Shown piece after piece: positions 37,647-51,990 of a stretch of DNA of 64,000 bases. Made by a program: the position numbers and the translations under genes. This DNA comes from Myrica gale (taxonomy: Eukaryota; Streptophyta; Magnoliopsida; Fagales; Myricaceae). The notes beneath the pieces are model-generated. The model worked only from the letters and a program-made list of their open reading frames with translations. It did no database searches and was not told the DNA's origin. The stretch covers positions 15,020,874 to 15,084,873 of the forward strand of contig OZ005607.1 in NCBI GenBank assembly GCA_963930655.1. The letters run 5' to 3'. How positions within the stretch are numbered: position 1 is the first letter of the stretch; each line of letters begins with the position of its first letter.

Positions 37647-39440
37647 GGAACGTGAGGACAAGATTGGTTGAGCCTTGACCCGTCACCTAACCAGATGAAA
37701 GACCAAGGCTACGAAGTATTGAAACGCCACACCAACAAAACTCAAGAAACTATCAAGAAATCAGGGTGATAAGTTTCGGTTGCTTGAACGCAACAGAATA
37801 AACTTTATAAGTTCAAATAGTTCTTTGAGGAACCAAGACGAACACAAGACCTCTCAAAAGTTGAAAGTTTAATCTTAACCACGAATTGGTTACTGTTCAC
37901 ACGAAATGGACCTTATAAATATTTGGAACGTCCCTCCAAAAGTAGGAAAAGTCATAACTAAAACATTAACGCGACACTTGACAAGCTCCTACGAAATTAG
38001 GTCTCTTGGACTGCAATAGCAAACCGAAAATAGCTAAAAGACCAGATTCAATGTATCTAACATTTCCATCAAAGACCGCACTCATTCTCCTATTTAATAT
38101 CCTTGAAACTCATTAAATTCGTGACTAAGAATAGGCAAACCTCGCCGGTCTCGGTTACTGTTCATATTGAGCCTCTTCACTTGTCGCCTGATAACTGGGT
38201 TAAGCCGGAGAAAGTGCGGGACACCTCGGGAGCACCTTGGAATGTTTGGAGTGAGCGAAATGTACACTCGGGGACCTCGGGACGTGAAAACCCGGGATAG
38301 ATAGACGCCTCGGCAAAGGAATGGAGACCTCGGCAGGAAATTCACTCGGAGACACTGATGACTTGTAGTGAGAAATGGTTATTATTTGAGCCCAACTTGG
38401 TCATTTTAGAATCAGCCCGACTCTCTTGGATTAGCCCATTGAGGGCTTCCTTGAAACGTTTAGCTCTAAAGTCTTGTAATTGGGCCCCTTGCAAATGACA
38501 AAGGATCTTCAGCTCCATTCCCACGTGTATGTCCCAGCTCCTGGGTTTGCATCAGATACCATATTATTGAAGAAAAAGAACCAAATAGATTAATGGAAGA
38601 GTTGTAGACAAAAATATAGCTAAAAAGTTGTCCAAATTAATTACTTTAAAAATTAGATGCCCTCCTATTTAATTACATGGAGCGAATAGATTCACGCATG
38701 TTTATACATGACGATAAAAAGGAAAAATAGACCACATTAATTAGTTTAAAACATTATAGATACCTCAATATTGAAAAAAAAATGTTCCAAACAGATTTTT
38801 AGCAGAGTTATAGCCAAAAGATAATTTAAAAATCGTCTCAGTTGACTTCTTTAATAATTAGATACCTTCATATTAAAGAAAATGAAGTAGATAGATTAAT
38901 GGAATTGTTATAAACAAAAGATAAATAAAAAATGGCATAATTAATTTGATTAAAAAATAGATACCTTATTATTGCGGAAAAGGAACCAAATAGATTAATG
39001 GTAGAGTTATAGACCAAAATAAAAATGAAAAATATTCCAAATTAATTAGTTTAAACATTCGAAACCTTATTAAAGAATAAAATGATGTAAATAGATTAAT
39101 GGAAGAGTTATAGACGGAAAAATAAACTAAAAATCGTCAAAATTAACTTGTTTAATGATTGGATACCTTAAAATTGAAGAAAGCGAGCCAAATGGATTAA
39201 TGAAAGGTTATTGCACGAGTTATAGAGTAAAAGATAATTTAAAAATCGTCAAAATTGACTTCTTTAACAATTAGATACGATCTTGATGAAGAAAACAAAG
39301 TAGATAGATTAATGAAATTGTTAAAGACGAAAAGATAATTAAAAAATTTCCAAAATTAATGCGTTTAAAAAATCGATACTGATACGAACTCCACCTACAA
39401 TTGTGATGAAACCCAATAACAATTATGGATTGGAACCCCA
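37647..39440 (+). repeat. Satellite unit 22 (long class, G subtype)
   Basis: 1794 bp, a typical block 3 unit with the ATGTTCC form of subrepeat 3 and T at the base-819 site. The relic is at 38342-38524 on the minus strand. Confidence 0.96.
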
Positions 39441-41235
39441 GGAACGTGAGGACAAGATTGGTTGAGCCTTGACCCGTCACCTAACCAGATGAAAGACCAA
39501 GGCTACGAAGTATTGAAACGCCACACCAACAAAACTCAAGAAACTATCAAGAAATCAGGGTGATAAGTTTCGGTTGCTTGAACGCAACAGAATAAACTTT
39601 ATAAGTTCAAATAGTTCTTTGAGGAACCAAGACGAACACAAGACCTCTCAAAAGTTGAAAGTTTAATCTTAACCACGAATTGGTTACTGTTCACACGAAA
39701 TGGACCTTATAAATATTTGGAACGTCCCTCCAAAAGTAGGAAAAGTCATAACTAAAACATTAACGCGACACTTGACAAGCTCCTACGAAATTAGGTCTCT
39801 TGGACTGCAATAGCAAACCGAAAATAGCTAAAAGACCAGATTCAATGTATCTAACATTTCCATCAAAGACCGCACTCATTCTCCTATTTAATATCCTTGA
39901 AACTCATTAAATTCGTGACTAAGAATAGGCAAACCTCGCCGGTCTCGGTTACTGTTCATATTGAGCCTCTTCACTTGTCGCCTGATAACTGGGTTAAGCC
40001 GGAGAAAGTGCGGGACACCTCGGGAGCACCTTGGAATGTTTGGAGTGAGCGAAATGTACACTCGGGGACCTCGGGACGTGAAAACCCGGGATAGATAGAC
40101 GCCTCGGCAAAGGAATGGAGACCTCGGCAGGAAATTCACTCGGAGACACTGATGACTTGTAGTGAGAAATGGTTATTATTTGAGCCCAACTTGGTCATTT
40201 TAGAATCAGCCCGACTCTCTTGGATTAGCCCATTGAGGGCTTCCTTGAAACGTTTAGCTCTAAAGTCTTGTGATTGGGCCCCTTGCAAATGACAAAGGAT
40301 CTTCAGCTCCATTCCCACGTGTATGTCCCAGCTCCTGGGTTTGCATCAGATACCATATTATTGAAGAAAAAGAACCAAATAGATTAATGGAAGAGTTGTA
40401 GACAAAAATATAGCTAAAAAGTTGTCCAAATTAATTACTTTAAAAATTAGATGCCCTCCTATTTAATTACATGGAGCGAATAGATTCACGCACGTTTATA
40501 CATGACGATAAAAAGGAAAAATAGACCACATTAATTAGTTTAAAACATTATAGATACCTTAATATTGAAAAAAAAAATGTTGCAAACAGATTTTTAGCAG
40601 AGTTATAGCCAAAAGATAATTTAAAAATCGTCTCAGTTGACTTCTTTAATAATTAGATACCTTCATATTGAAGAAAATGAAGTAGATAGATTAATGGAAT
40701 TGTTATAAACAAAAGATAAATAAAAAATGACCTAATTAATTTGATTAAAAAATAGATACCTTATTATTGAGGAAAAGGAACCAAATAGATTAATGGAAGA
40801 CTTATAGACCAAAATAAAAATGAAAAATAGTCGAAATTAATTAGTTTAAACATTCGAAACCTTATTAAAGAAGAAAATGATGTAAATAGATTAATGGAAG
40901 AGTTATAGACGGAAAAATAAACTAAAAATCGTCAAAATTAACTTGTTTAATGATTGGATACCTTAAAATTGAAGAAAGCGAGCCAAATGGATTAATGAAA
41001 GGTTATTGCAAGAGTTATAGACTAAAAGATAATTTAAAAATCGTCAAAATTGACTTCTTTAATAATTAGATACGATCGTGATGAAGAAAACAATGTAGAT
41101 AGATTAATGAAATTGTTAAAGACGAAAAGATAATTAAAAAATTTCCAAAATTAATGCGTTTAAAAAATCGATACTGATACGAACTCCACCTACAATTGTG
41201 ATGAAACCCAATAACAATTATGGATTGGAACCCCA
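39441..41235 (+). repeat. Satellite unit 23 (long class, G subtype)
   Basis: 1795 bp. Its AT-rich half is the ATGTTGC form, unlike its neighbours. Private bases are G at 40272, C at 40801, G at 40833 and T at 41094. The relic is at 40136-40318 on the minus strand. Confidence 0.96.
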
Positions 41236-43029
41236 GGAACGTGAGGACAAGATTGGTTGAGCCTTGACCCGTCACCTAACCAGATGAAAGACCAAGGCTA
41301 CGAAGTATTGAAACGCCACACCAACAAAACTCAAGAAACTCTCAAGAAATCAGTGTGATAAGTTTCGGTTGGTTGAACGCAACAGAATCAACTTTATAAG
41401 TTCAAATAGTTCTTTGAGGAACCAAGACGAACACAAGACCACTCAAAAGTTGAAAGTTTAATCTTAACCACGAATTGGTTACTGTTCACACGAAATGGAC
41501 CTTATAAATATTTGGAACGTCCCTCCAAAAGTAGGAAAAGTCATAACTAAAACATTAAAGCGACACTTAAAAAGCTCCTACGAAATTAGGTCTCTTGGAC
41601 TGCAATAGCAAACCGAAAATAGCTAAAAGACCAGATTCAATGTATCTAACATTTCCATCAAAGACCGCACTCATTCTCCTATTTAATATCCTTGAAACTC
41701 ATTAAATTCGTGACTAAGAATAGGCAAACCTCGCCGGTCACGGTTACTGTTCATATTGAGCCTCTTCACTTGTCGCTTGATAACGGGGTTAAGCCGGAGA
41801 AAGTGCGGGACACCTCGGGAGCACCTTGGAATGTTTGGAATGAGCGAAATGTACACTCGGGGACCTCGGGACGTGAAAACCCGGGATAGATAGACGCCTC
41901 GGCAAAGGAATGGAGACCTCGGCAGGAAATTCACTCGGAGACACTGATGACTTGGAGTGAGAAATGGTTATTATTTGAGCCCAACTTGGTCATTTTAGAA
42001 TCAGCCCGACTCTCTTGGATTAGCCCATTGAGGGCTTCCTTGAAACGTTTAGCACTAAAGTCTTGTAATTGGGCCCCTTGCAAATGACAAAGGATCTTCA
42101 GCTCCATTCCCACGTGTATATCCCAGCTCCTGGGTTTGCATCAGATACCATATTATTGAAGAAAAAAAACAAAATAGATTAATGGAAGAGTTGTAGACAA
42201 AAATATAGCTAAAAAGTAGTCCAAATTAATTACTTTAAAAATTAGATGCCCTCCTATTTAATTACATGGAGCGAATAGATTCACGCATGTTTATACATGA
42301 CGATAAAAAGGAAAAATAGACCACATTAATTAGTTTAAAACATTATAGATACCTCAATATTGAAAAAAAAATGTTCCAAACAGATTTTTAGCAGAGTTAT
42401 AGCCAAAAGATAATTTAAAAATCGTCTCAGTTGACTTCTTTAATAATTAGATACCTTCATATTAAAGAAAATGAAGTAGATAGATTAATGGAATTGTTAT
42501 AAACAAAAGATAAATAAAAAATGGCATAATTAATTTGATTAAAAAATAGATACCTTATTATTGCGGAAAAGGAACCAAATAGATTAATGGTAGAGTTATA
42601 GACCAAAATAAAAATGAAAAATATTCCAAATTAATTAGTTTAAACATTCGAAACCTTATTAAAGAATAAAATGATGTAAATAGATTAATGGAAGAGTTAT
42701 AGACGGAAAAATAAACTAAAAATCGTCAAAATTAACTTGTTTAATGATTGGATACCTTAAAATTGAAGAAAGCGAGCCAAATGGATTAATGAAAGGTTAT
42801 TGCACGAGTTATAGAGTAAAAGATAATTTAAAAATCGTCAAAATTGACTTCTTTAACAATTAGATACGATCTTGATGAAGAAAACAAAGTAGATAGATTA
42901 ATGAAATTGTTAAAGACGAAAAGATAATTAAAAAATTTCCAAAATTAATGCGTTTAAAAAATCGATACTGATACGAACTCCACCTACAATTGTGATGAAA
43001 CCCAATAACAATTATGGATTGGAACCCCA
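41236..43029 (+). repeat. Satellite unit 24 (long class, A subtype)
   Basis: 1794 bp, a lone A-subtype unit inside the G-subtype block. It shares GGTTGGTTGAAC with units 19 and 20 but lacks their TCCGGA. Private bases are C at 41389 and A at 42120. The relic is at 41931-42113 on the minus strand. Confidence 0.96.
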
Positions 43030-44823
43030 GGAACGTGAGGACAAGATTGGTTGAGCCTTGACCCGTCACCTAACCAGATGAAAGACCAAGGCTACGAAGT
43101 ATTGAAACGCCACACCAACAAAACTCAAGAAACTATCAAGAAATCAGGGTGATAAGTTTCGGTTGCTTGAACGCAACAGAATAAACTTTATAAGTTCAAA
43201 TAGTTCTTTGAGGAACCAAGACGAACACAAGACCTCTCAAAAGTTGAAAGTTTAATCTTAACCACGAATTGGTTACTGTTCACACGAAATGGACCTTATA
43301 AATATTTGGAACGTCCCTCCAAAAGTAGGAAAAGTCATAACTAAAACATTAACGCGACACTTGACAAGCTCCTACGAAATTAGGTCTCTTGGACTGCAAT
43401 AGCAAACCGAAAATAGCTAAAAGACCAGATTCAATGTATCTAACATTTCCATCAAAGACCGCACTCATTCTCCTATTTAATATCCTTGAAACTCATTAAA
43501 TTCGTGACTAAGAATAGGCAAACCTCGCCGGTCTCGGTTACTGTTCATATTGAGCCTCTTCACTTGTCGCCTGATAACTGGGTTAAGCCGGAGAAAGTGC
43601 GGGACACCTCGGGAGCACCTTGGAATGTTTGGAGTGAGCGAAATGTACACTCGGGGACCTCGGGACGTGAAAACCCGGGATAGATAGACGCCTCGGCAAA
43701 GGAATGGAGACCTCGGCAGGAAATTCACTCGGAGACACTGATGACTTGTAGTGAGAAATGGTTATTATTTGAGCCCAACTTGGTCATTTTAGAATCAGCC
43801 CGACTCTCTTGGATTAGCCCATTGAGGGCTTCCTTGAAACGTTTAGCTCTAAAGTCTTGTAATTGGGCCCCTTGCAAATGACAAAGGATCTTCAGCTCCA
43901 TTCCCACGTGTATGTCCCAGCTCCTGGGTTTGCATCAGATACCATATTATTGAAGAAAAAGAACCAAATAGATTAATGGAAGAGTTGTAGACAAAAATAT
44001 AGCTAAAAAGTTGTCCAAATTAATTACTTTAAAAATTAGATGCCCTCCTATTTAATTACATGGAGCGAATAGATTCACGCATGTTTATACATGACGATAA
44101 AAAGGAAAAATAGACCACATTAATTAGTTTAAAACATTATAGATACCTCAATATTGAAAAAAAAATGTTCCAAACAGATTTTTAGCAGAGTTATAGCCAA
44201 AAGATAATTTAAAAATCGTCTCAGTTGACTTCTTTAATAATTAGATACCTTCATATTAAAGAAAATGAAGTAGATAGATTAATGGAATTGTTATAAACAA
44301 AAGATAAATAAAAAATGGCATAATTAATTTGATTAAAAAATAGATACCTTATTATTGCGGAAAAGGAACCAAATAGATTAATGGTAGAGTTATAGACCAA
44401 AATAAAAATGAAAAATATTCCAAATTAATTAGTTTAAACATTCGAAACCTTATTAAAGAATAAAATGATGTAAATAGATTAATGGAAGAGTTATAGACGG
44501 AAAAATAAACTAAAAATCGTCAAAATTAACTTGTTTAATGATTGGATACCTTAAAATTGAAGAAAGCGAGCCAAATGGATTAATGAAAGGTTATTGCACG
44601 AGTTATAGAGTAAAAGATAATTTAAAAATCGTCAAAATTGACTTCTTTAACAATTAGATACGATCTTGATGAAGAAAACAAAGTAGATAGATTAATGAAA
44701 TTGTTAAAGACGAAAAGATAATTAAAAAATTTCCAAAATTAATGCGTTTAAAAAATCGATACTGATACGAACTCCACCTACAATTGTGATGAAACCCAAT
44801 AACAATTATGGATTGGAACCCCA
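43030..44823 (+). repeat. Satellite unit 25 (long class, G subtype)
   Basis: 1794 bp, the typical block 3 form with no private variant noticed. The relic is at 43725-43907 on the minus strand. Confidence 0.96.
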
Positions 44824-46617
44824 GGAACGTGAGGACAAGATTGGTTGAGCCTTGACCCGTCACCTAACCAGATGAAAGACCAAGGCTACGAAGTATTGAA
44901 ACGCCACACCAACAAAACTCAAGAAACTATCAAGAAATCAGGGTGATAAGTTTCGGTTGCTTGAACGCAACAGAATAAACTTTATAAGTTCAAATAGTTC
45001 TTTGAGGAACCAAGACGAACACAAGACCTCTCAAAAGTTGAAAGTTTAATCTTAACCACGAATTGGTTACTGTTCACACGAAATGGACCTTATAAATATT
45101 TGGAACGTCCCTCCAAAAGTAGGAAAAGTCATAACTAAAACATTAACGCGACACTTGACAAGCTCCTACGAAATTAGGTCTCTTGGACTGCAATAGCAAA
45201 CCGAAAATAGCTAAAAGACCAGATTCAATGTATCTAACATTTCCATCAAAGACCGCACTCATTCTCCTATTTAATATCCTTGAAACTCATTAAATTCGTG
45301 ACTAAGAATAGGCAAACCTCGCCGGTCTCGGTTACTGTTCATATTGAGCCTCTTCACTTGTCGCCTGATAACTGGGTTAAGCCGGAGAAAGTGCGGGACA
45401 CCTCGGGAGCACCTTGGAATGTTTGGAGTGAGCGAAATGTACACTCGGGGACCTCGGGACGTGAAAACCCGGGATAGATAGACGCCTCGGCAAAGGAATG
45501 GAGACCTCGGCAGGAAATTCACTCGGAGACACTGATGACTTGTAGTGAGAAATGGTTATTATTTGAGCCCAACTTGGTCATTTTAGAATCAGCCCGACTC
45601 TCTTGGATTAGCCCATTGAGGGCTTCCTTGAAACGTTTAGCTCTAAAGTCTTGTAATTGGGCCCCTTGCAAATGACAAAGGATCTTCAGCTCCATTCCCA
45701 CGTGTATGTCCCAGCTCCTGGGTTTGCATCAGATACCATATTATTGAAGAAAAAGAACCAAATAGATTAATGGAAGAGTTGTAGACAAAAATATAGCTAA
45801 AAAGTTGTCCAAATTAATTACTTTAAAAATTAGATGCCCTCCTATTTAATTACATGGAGCGAATAGATTCACGCTGGTTTATACATGACGATAAAAAGGA
45901 AAAATAGACCACATTAATTAGTTTAAAACATTATAGATACCTCAATATTGAAAAAAAAATGTTCCAAACAGATTTTTAGCAGAGTTATAGCCAAAAGATA
46001 ATTTAAAAATCGTCTCAGTTGACTTCTTTAATAATTAGATACCTTCATATTAAAGAAAATGAAGTAGATAGATTAATGGAATTGTTATAAACAAAAGATA
46101 AATAAAAAATGGCATAATTAATTTGATTAAAAAATAGATACCTTATTATTGCGGAAAAGGAACCAAATAGATTAATGGTAGAGTTATAGACCAAAATAAA
46201 AATGAAAAATATTCCAAATTAATTAGTTTAAACATTCGAAACCTTATTAAAGAATAAAATGATGTAAATAGATTAATGGAAGAGTTATAGACGGAAAAAT
46301 AAACTAAAAATCGTCAAAATTAACTTGTTTAATGATTGGATACCTTAAAATTGAAGAAAGCGAGCCAAATGGATTAATGAAAGGTTATTGCACGAGTTAT
46401 AGAGTAAAAGATAATTTAAAAATCGTCAAAATTGACTTCTTTAACAATTAGATACGATCTTGATGAAGAAAACAAAGTAGATAGATTAATGAAATTGTTA
46501 AAGACGAAAACATAATTAAAAAATTTCCAAAATTAATGCGTTTAAAAAATCGATACTGATACGAACTCCACCTACAATTGTGATGAAACCCAATAACAAT
46601 TATGGATTGGAACCCCA
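44824..46617 (+). repeat. Satellite unit 26 (long class, G subtype)
   Basis: 1794 bp. Private TG at 45875-45876 destroys the CATGT/ACATG inverted repeat, and a private C is at 46511. The relic is at 45519-45701 on the minus strand. Confidence 0.96.
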
Positions 46618-48411
46618 GGAACGTGAGGACAAGATTGGTTGAGCCTTGACCCGTCACCTAACCAGATGAAAGACCAAGGCTACGAAGTATTGAAACGCCA
46701 CACCAACAAAACTCAAGAAACTATCAAGAAATCAGGGTGATAAGTTTCGGTTGCTTGAACGCAACAGAATAAACTTTATAAGTTCAAATAGTTCTTTGAG
46801 GAACCAAGACGAACACAAGACCTCTCAAAAGTTGAAAGTTTAATCTTAACCACGAATTGGTTACTGTTCACACGAAATGGACCTTATAAATATTTGGAAC
46901 GTCCCTCCAAAAGTAGGAAAAGTCATAACTAAAACATTAACGCGACACTTGACAAGCTCCTACGAAATTAGGTCTCTTGGACTGCAATAGCAAACCGAAA
47001 ATAGCTAAAAGACCAGATTCAATGTATCTAACATTTCCATCAAAGACCGCACTCATTCTCCTATTTAATATCCTTGAAACTCATTAAATTCGTGACTAAG
47101 AATAGGCAAACCAAGCCGGTCTCGGTTACTGTTCATATTGAGCCTCTTCACTTGTCGCCTGATAACTGGGTTAAGCCGGAGAAAGTGCGGGACACCTCGG
47201 GAGCACCTTGGAATGTTTGGAGTGAGCGAAATGTACACTCGGGGACCTCGGGACGTGAAAACCCGGGATAGATAGACGCCTCGGCAAAGGAATGGAGACC
47301 TCGGCAGGAAATTCACTCGGAGACACTGATGACTTGTAGTGAGAAATGGTTATTATTTGAGCCCAACTTGGTCATTTTAGAATCAGCCCGACTCTCTTGG
47401 ATTAGCCCATTGAGGGCTTCCTTGAAACGTTTAGCTCTAAAGTCTTGTAATTGGGCCCCTTGCAAATGACAAAGGATCTTCAGCTCCATTCCCACGTGTA
47501 TGTCCCAGCTCCTGGGTTTGCATCAGATACCATATTATTGAAGAAAAAGAACCAAATAGATTAATGGAAGAGTTGTAGACAAAAATATAGCTAAAAAGTT
47601 GTCCAAATTAATTACTTTAAAAATTAGATGCCCTCCTATTTAATTACATGGAGCGAATAGATTCACGCATGTTTATACATGACGATAAAAAGGAAAAATA
47701 GACCACATTAATTAGTTTAAAACATTATAGATACCTCAATATTGAAAAAAAAATGTTCCGAACAGATTTTTAGCAGAGTTATAGCCAAAAGATAATTTAA
47801 AAATCGTCTCAGTTGACTTCTTTAATAATTAGATACCTTCATATTAAAGAAAATGAAGTAGATAGATTAATGGAATTGTTATAAACAAAAGATAAATAAA
47901 AAATGGCATAATTAATTTGATTAAAAAATAGATACCTTATTATTGCGGAAAAGGAACCAAATAGATTAATGGTAGAGTTATAGACCAAAATAAAAATGAA
48001 AAATATTCCAAATTAATTAGTTTAAACATTCGAAACCTTATTAAAGAATAAAATGATGTAAATAGATTAATGGAAGAGTTATAGACGGAAAAATAAACTA
48101 AAAATCGTCAAAATTAACTTGTTTAATGATTGGATACCTTAAAATTGAAGAAAGCGAGCCAAATGGATTAATGAAAGGTTATTGCACGAGTTATAGAGTA
48201 AAAGATAATTTAAAAATCGTCAAAATTGACTTCTTTAACAATTAGATACGATCTTGATGAAGAAAACAAAGTAGATAGATTAATGAAATTGTTAAAGACG
48301 AAAAGATAATTAAAAAATTTCCAAAATTAATGCGTTTAAAAAATCGATACTGATACGAACTCCACCTACAATTGTGATGAAACCCAATAACAATTATGGA
48401 TTGGAACCCCA
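46618..48411 (+). repeat. Satellite unit 27 (long class, G subtype)
   Basis: 1794 bp. Private AA at 47113-47114 replaces TC in CCTCGCCGG, and a private G is at 47760. The relic is at 47313-47495 on the minus strand. Confidence 0.96.
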
Positions 48412-50205
48412 GGAACGTGAGGACAAGATTGGTTGAGCCTTGACCCGTCACCTAACCAGATGAAAGACCAAGGCTACGAAGTATTGAAACGCCACACCAA
48501 CAAAACTCAAGAAACTATCAAGAAATCAGGGTGATAAGTTTCGGTTGCTTGAACGCAACAGAATAAACTTTATAAGTTCAAATAGTTCTTTGAGGAACCA
48601 AGACGAACACAAGACCTCTCAAAAGTTGAAAGTTTAATCTTAACCACGAATTGGTTACTGTTCACACGAAATGGACCTTATAAATATTTGGAACGTCCCT
48701 CCAAAAGTAGGAAAAGTCATAACTAAAACATTAACGCGACACTTGACAAGCTCCTACGAAATTAGGTCTCTTGGACTGCAATAGCAAACCGAAAATAGCT
48801 AAAAGACCAGATTCAATGTATCTAACATTTCCATCAAAGACCGCACTCATTCTCCTATTTAATATCCTTGAAACTCATTAAATTCGTGACTAAGAATAGG
48901 CAAACCTCGCCGGTCTCGGTTACTGTTCATATTGAGCCTCTTCACTTGTCGCCTGATAACTGGGTTAAGCCGGAGAAAGTGCGGGACACCTCGGGAGCAC
49001 CTTGGAATGTTTGGAGTGAGCGAAATGTACACTCGGGGACCTCGGGACGTGAAAACCCGGGATAGATAGACGCCTCGGCAAAGGAATGGAGACCTCGGCA
49101 GGAAATTCACTCGGAGATACTGATGACTTGTAGTGAGAAATGGTTATTATTTGAGCCCAACTTGGTCATTTTAGAATCAGCCCGACTCTCTTGGATTAGC
49201 CCATTGAGGGCTTCCTTGAAACGTTTAGCTCTAAAGTCTTGTAATTGGGCCCCTTGCAAATGACAAAGGATCTTCAGCTCCATTCCCACGTGTATGTCCC
49301 AGCTCCTGGGTTTGCATCAGATACCATATTATTGAAGAGAAAAAACAAAATAGATTAATGGAAGAGTTGTAGACAAAAATATAGCTAAAAAGTAGTCCAA
49401 ATTAATTACTTTAAAAATTAGATGCCCTCCTATTTAATTACATGTAGCGAATAGATTCACGCATGTTTATACATGACGATAAAAAGGAAAAATAGACCAC
49501 ATTAATTAGTTTAAGACATTATAGATACCTCAATATTGAAAAAAAAATGTTCCAAACAGATTTTTAGCAGAGTAATAGCCAAAAGATAATTTAAAAATCG
49601 TCTCAGTTGACTTCTTTAATAATTAGATACATTCATATTAAAGAAAATGAAGTAGATAGATTAATGGAATTGTTATAAACAAAAGATAAATAAAAAATGG
49701 CCTAATTAATTTGATTAAAAAATAGATACCTTATTATTGCGGAAAAGGAACCAAATAGATTAATGGTAGAGTTATAGACCAAAATAAAAATGAAAAATAT
49801 TCCAAATTAATTAGTTTAAACATTCGAAACCTTATTAAAGAATAAAATGATGTAAATAGATTAATGGAAGAGTTATAGACGGAAAAATAAACTAAAAATC
49901 GTCAAAATTAACTTGTTTAATGATTGGATACCTTAAAATTGAAGAAAGCGAGCCAAATGGATTAATGAAAGGTTATTGCACGAGTTATAGAGTAAAAGAT
50001 AATTTAAAAATCGTCAAAATTGACTTCTTTAACAATTAGATACGATCTTGATGAAGAAAACAAAGTAGATAGATTAATGAAATTGTTAAAGACGAAAAGA
50101 TAATTAAAAAATTTCCAAAATTAATGCGTTTAAAAAATCGATACTGATACGAACTCCACCTACAATTGTGATGAAACCCAATAACAATTATGGATTGGAA
50201 CCCCA
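48412..50205 (+). repeat. Satellite unit 28 (long class, G subtype)
   Basis: 1794 bp. Five private substitutions crowd into 49339-49631 (subrepeats 1-4), while the rest matches its neighbours. The relic is at 49107-49289 on the minus strand. Confidence 0.96.
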
Positions 50206-51990
50206 GGAACGTGAGGACAAGATTGGTTGAGCCTTGACCCGTCACCTAACCAGATGAAAGACCAAGGCTACGAAGTATTGAAACGCCAAACCAACAAAAC
50301 TCAAGAAACTCTCAAGAAATCAGGGTGATAAGTTTCGGTTCCTTGAACGCAACAGAATAAAGTTCAAATAGTTCTTTGAAGAACCAAGACGAACACAAGA
50401 CCTCTCAAAAGTTGAAATTTTAATCTTAACCACGAATTGGTTACTGTTCACACGAAATGGACCTCATAAATATTTGGAACGTCCCTCCAAAAGTAGGAAA
50501 AGTCATAACTAAAACATTAAAGCGACACTTAAGAAGCTCCTACGAAATTAGGTCTCTTGGACTGCAATAGCGAACCGAAAATAGCTAAAAGACCAGATTC
50601 AATGTATCTAACATTTCCATCAAAGACCGCACTCATTCTCCTATTTAATATCCTTGAAACTCATTAAATTCGTGACTAAGAATAGGCAAACCTCGCCGGT
50701 CACGGTTACTGTTCATATTGAGCCTCTTCACTTGTCGCTTGATAACGGGGTTAAGCCGGAGAAAGTGCGGGACACCTCGGGAGCACCTTGGAATGTTTGG
50801 AATGAGCGAAATGTACACTCGGGACCTCGGGACGTGAAAACCCGGGATAGATAGACGCCTCGGCAAAGGAATGGAGACCTCGGCAGGAAATTCACTCGGA
50901 GACACTGATGACTTGGAGTGAGAAATGGTTATTATTTGAGCCCAACTTGGTCATTTTAGAATCAGCCCGACTCTCTTGGATTAGCCCATTGAGGGCTTCC
51001 TTGAAACGTTTAGCACTAAAGTCTTGTAATTGGGCCCCTTGCAAATGACAAAGGATCTTCAGCTCCATTCCCACGTGTATGTCCCAGCTCCTGGGTTTGC
51101 ATCAGATACCATATTATTGAAGAAAAAAAACAAAATAGATTAATGGAAGAGTTGTAGACAAAAATATAGCTAAAAAGTAGTCCAAATTAAATACTTTAAA
51201 AATTAGATGCCCTCCTATTTAATTACATGGAGCGAATAGATTCACGCATGTTTATACATGACGATAAAAAGGAAAAATAGACCACATTAATTAGTTTAAA
51301 ACATTATAGATACCTTAATATTGAAAAAAAAATGTTCCAAACAGATTTTTAGCAGAGTTATAGCCAAAAGATAATTTAAAAATCGTCTCAGTTGACTTCT
51401 TTAATAATTAGATACCTTCATATTAAAGAAAATGAAGTAGATAGATTAATGGAATTGTTATAAACAAAAGATAAATAAAAAATGGCCTAATTAATTTGAT
51501 TAAAAAATAGATACCTTATTATTGCGGAAAAGGAACCAAATAGATTAATGGTAGAGTTATAGACCAAAATAAAAATGAAAAATATTCCAAATTAATTAGT
51601 TTAAACATTCGAAACCTTATTAAAGAATAAAATGATGTAAATAGATTAATGGAAGAGTTATAGACGGAAAAATAAACTAAAAATCGTCAAAATTAACTTG
51701 TTTAATGATTGGATACCTTAAAATTGAAGAAAGCGAGCCAAATGGATTAATGAAAGGTTATTGCACGAGTTATAGAGTAAAAGATAATTTAAAAATCGTC
51801 AAAATTGACTTCTTTAACAATTAGATACGATCGTGATGAAGAAAACAAAGTAGATAGATTAATGAAATTGTTAAAGACGAAAAGATAATTAAAAAATTTC
51901 CAAAATTAATGCGTTTTAAAAATCGATACTGATACGAACTCCACCTACAATTGTGATGAAACCCAATAACAATTATGGATTGGAACCCCA
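50206..51990 (+). repeat. Satellite unit 29 (short class island)
   Basis: 1785 bp. Its first half has the 8-bp deletion, the lost G and CATAAATA of units 4, 6 and 7, about 38 kb away. Its AT-rich half has TATTAAAG, as in block 3. The relic is at 50892-51074 on the minus strand. Confidence 0.96.

Larger units (their letters stand above)
34059..50205 (+). repeat. Block 3: mostly uniform 1794-bp units (20-28)
   Basis: Eight of the nine units here are exactly 1794 bp; unit 23 is 1795 bp. Units 21-23 and 25-28 share the G subtype at the base-605 site, while units 20 and 24 are the A subtype. No two-unit alternation is visible, so homogenisation here acts at the level of the single unit. Confidence 0.8.
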
